6,095 nucleotides of DNA from an uncultured Eubacteriales bacterium (GTDB lineage Bacteria; Bacillota; Clostridia; Oscillospirales; CAG-382). The stretch covers positions 1-6,095 of the forward strand of contig URSI01000077.1 of assembly GCA_900550505.1 (NCBI GenBank), read 5' to 3'. Below the pieces are notes generated by a model. That model was not told where the DNA came from. It searched no databases and was given only the letters and a program-made list of their open reading frames with translations. The position numbers and the translations under genes are program-made. The first letter of the stretch is position 1. Every line of letters starts with the position of its first letter. Shown here one piece after another: positions 5,045 through 6,095 of this stretch.

Positions 5045-6095
5045 TTGAAGCTCGAATGGAAAACGTGTCTGAAAATAGCAGTGACCGTCGCGGTCATTTA
5101 TCTGTTCATATACTATTGGGACTCCATATCGGATGTCGGCGCGCTGCTGATAGCAACTCTTAATCAGCTGCTCTCCGGCGCGCTGATCGCCTATGTGATA
5201 AACATAGTCATGAGCTTTTATGAACGGCTGTACTTTCCCAGAAGCAATCGCAAGGCAGTGATAAAGACACGCCGTACTGTATGCCTCGTCCTTTCGGTTC
5301 TCACCATTATCGGGATAGTGGCGCTCATCGTGGTACTCATCATACCGGAGCTTATCGAATGCTCACAGGTGCTTGCTCAGAAGCTCACGCCGTATATCGA
5401 ACGGCTGCCCGAATTCATCGGAAAAAGCGAGCTGCTTTCCGCTCTGCTGGAAGAAAATCTCGGTATAACTCCGGACTCGCTCGACTGGAAGAGCCTGCTT
5501 TCAAAAGCAGTGGAGTTTCTTATTTCAGGCGCCTCCGGTGTAGTGGAATCAGTCGTGTCAGTAGTGAGCACCGTCATCGGAGTGGTACTTGCCATCTTTA
5601 TAAGCGCGATATTCTCGCTTTATCTGCTGATGAACCGCGACAGACTGATTGAAGGTTCGCACAGGCTGATGAACGCCTGTATCAAGCCTGAAAAGGCCTC
5701 GGTCATACTTCATGTGATACGCGTCGCTAACGATTCTTTTCGACGTTTTATCGTCGGTCAGTGCACCGAGGCGGTCATACTGGGTATTTTGTGTCTTGTC
5801 GGCATGCTGATCTTCAGATTTCCGTATGCCACCATGATAAGCGCACTGATCGGATTTACCGCACTGATCCCCATAGCGGGCGCCTATATCGGAGCCGGAG
5901 TGGGAGCATTTATGATAATGACCGATTCACCGCTGAAAGCGATCTTGTTCATCGTTTTCATCGTGATATTGCAGCAGCTGGAAGGGAATTTCATATACCC
6001 CAAGGTAGTCGGAGATTCGGTAGGTCTGCCGGGGATCTGGGTCTTTGTTGCAATAATAATTGGCGGCGGACTTTTCGGGATACTCGGTATGCTGC
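5045..6095 (+). CDS. AI-2E family transporter-like membrane protein, C-terminus beyond window
   Basis: A polytopic inner-membrane protein of the AI-2E/PerM/YtvI family; 350 residues are visible and the frame is open at the right edge. Hydrophobic segments lie near 10-25, 33-57, 78-100, 170-196, 241-257, 264-292, 298-310 and 328-350. The poorly conserved soluble stretch between about 105 and 160 is usual for the family. The signature part is present: RFIVGQCTEAVILGIL (235-250), FRFPYATMISALIGFTALIPIAGAYIGA (257-284) and QQLEGNFIYPKVVGDSVGLP (310-329). Family members have been linked to autoinducer-2 export, Na+/H+ antiport or general efflux, so the substrate here cannot be told. It starts 43 bases after the DUF711 stop with no visible terminator between, so it may be co-transcribed with the ACT/DUF711 pair. 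TTG is taken as the start because AGAGG precedes it and the N-terminus matches relatives. Confidence 0.92.
   Translation, partial: MKLEWKTCLKIAVTVAVIYLFIYYWDSISDVGALLIATLNQLLSGALIAYVINIVMSFYERLYFPRSNRKAVIKTRRTVCLVLSVLTIIGIVALIVVLIIPELIECSQVLAQKLTPYIERLPEFIGKSELLSALLEENLGITPDSLDWKSLLSKAVEFLISGASGVVESVVSVVSTVIGVVLAIFISAIFSLYLLMNRDRLIEGSHRLMNACIKPEKASVILHVIRVANDSFRRFIVGQCTEAVILGILCLVGMLIFRFPYATMISALIGFTALIPIAGAYIGAGVGAFMIMTDSPLKAILFIVFIVILQQLEGNFIYPKVVGDSVGLPGIWVFVAIIIGGGLFGILGML

Noticed and set aside
5281..5652. Plus-strand open frame of 123 codons inside the AI-2E gene
   Set aside because: Out of frame with the clear membrane protein; the product is Arg/Ser/His-rich and lacks any family pattern.
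1..6095. tRNA, rRNA, CRISPR array, insertion sequence or phage genes
   Set aside because: No clover-leaf pattern, regularly spaced repeats, transposase motifs or terminal inverted repeats were seen in the window; the left-end join lacks mobile-element features.

Overview
The window looks like a piece of a low-to-moderate GC Clostridia-type genome (Bacillota, plausibly an uncultured gut or anaerobic lineage, possibly a metagenome contig). Three points suggest this. A lysine riboswitch with a Rho-independent terminator heads a dapA-dapB-dapL operon, which means the direct LL-diaminopimelate aminotransferase route. A UPF0237 (ACT) plus UPF0210 (DUF711) gene pair is present. An AI-2E-family membrane protein of the type common in Clostridia follows. 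The taxonomic call is an inference from gene content; the gene families are read directly from the translated sequence.

Layout. Positions 1-211 (+) are a fragment of an iron-containing alcohol dehydrogenase (lactaldehyde reductase-like) that stops abruptly. Positions 191-1288 (-) are dapL, which lacks its C-terminal end at the same point. Positions 1285-2025 (-) are dapB and 2087-2980 (-) are dapA. Positions 2981-3363 are a divergent control region. Its minus strand carries a sigma-A-type promoter, a lysine riboswitch aptamer, an accessory hairpin, a terminator and the dapA ribosome binding site. Its plus strand carries a promoter for the opposite operon. Positions 3364-3633 (+) are an ACT-domain protein and 3643-5001 (+) its UPF0210/DUF711 partner. 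From 5045 to beyond the right edge (+) lies an AI-2E family transporter-like protein with a TTG start.

How it works together. DapA condenses aspartate semialdehyde with pyruvate, DapB reduces the product, and DapL transaminates tetrahydrodipicolinate directly to LL-diaminopimelate, the precursor of meso-DAP (cell wall) and lysine. Lysine bound by the leader RNA should favour the terminator at 3003-3032 and switch the operon off. The plus-strand pair ACT/DUF711 has no established function that I can name. Its placement back-to-back with a lysine-controlled operon is suggestive only.

Main oddities. (1) The left end is a chimera. The alcohol dehydrogenase fragment and dapL meet inside a shared stretch of at least 15 and possibly 21 bases, and the fragment has very different Ile and Lys codon use. 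A misassembly or amplification chimera is the first suspicion, with real recombination second. (2) A perfect 17-base palindrome covers the -35 box of the dap promoter and could be an operator acting on top of the riboswitch. (3) A smaller inverted repeat sits on the -35 box of the divergent promoter. I did not find a clearly new multi-gene system; the least understood part is the ACT/DUF711 pair.
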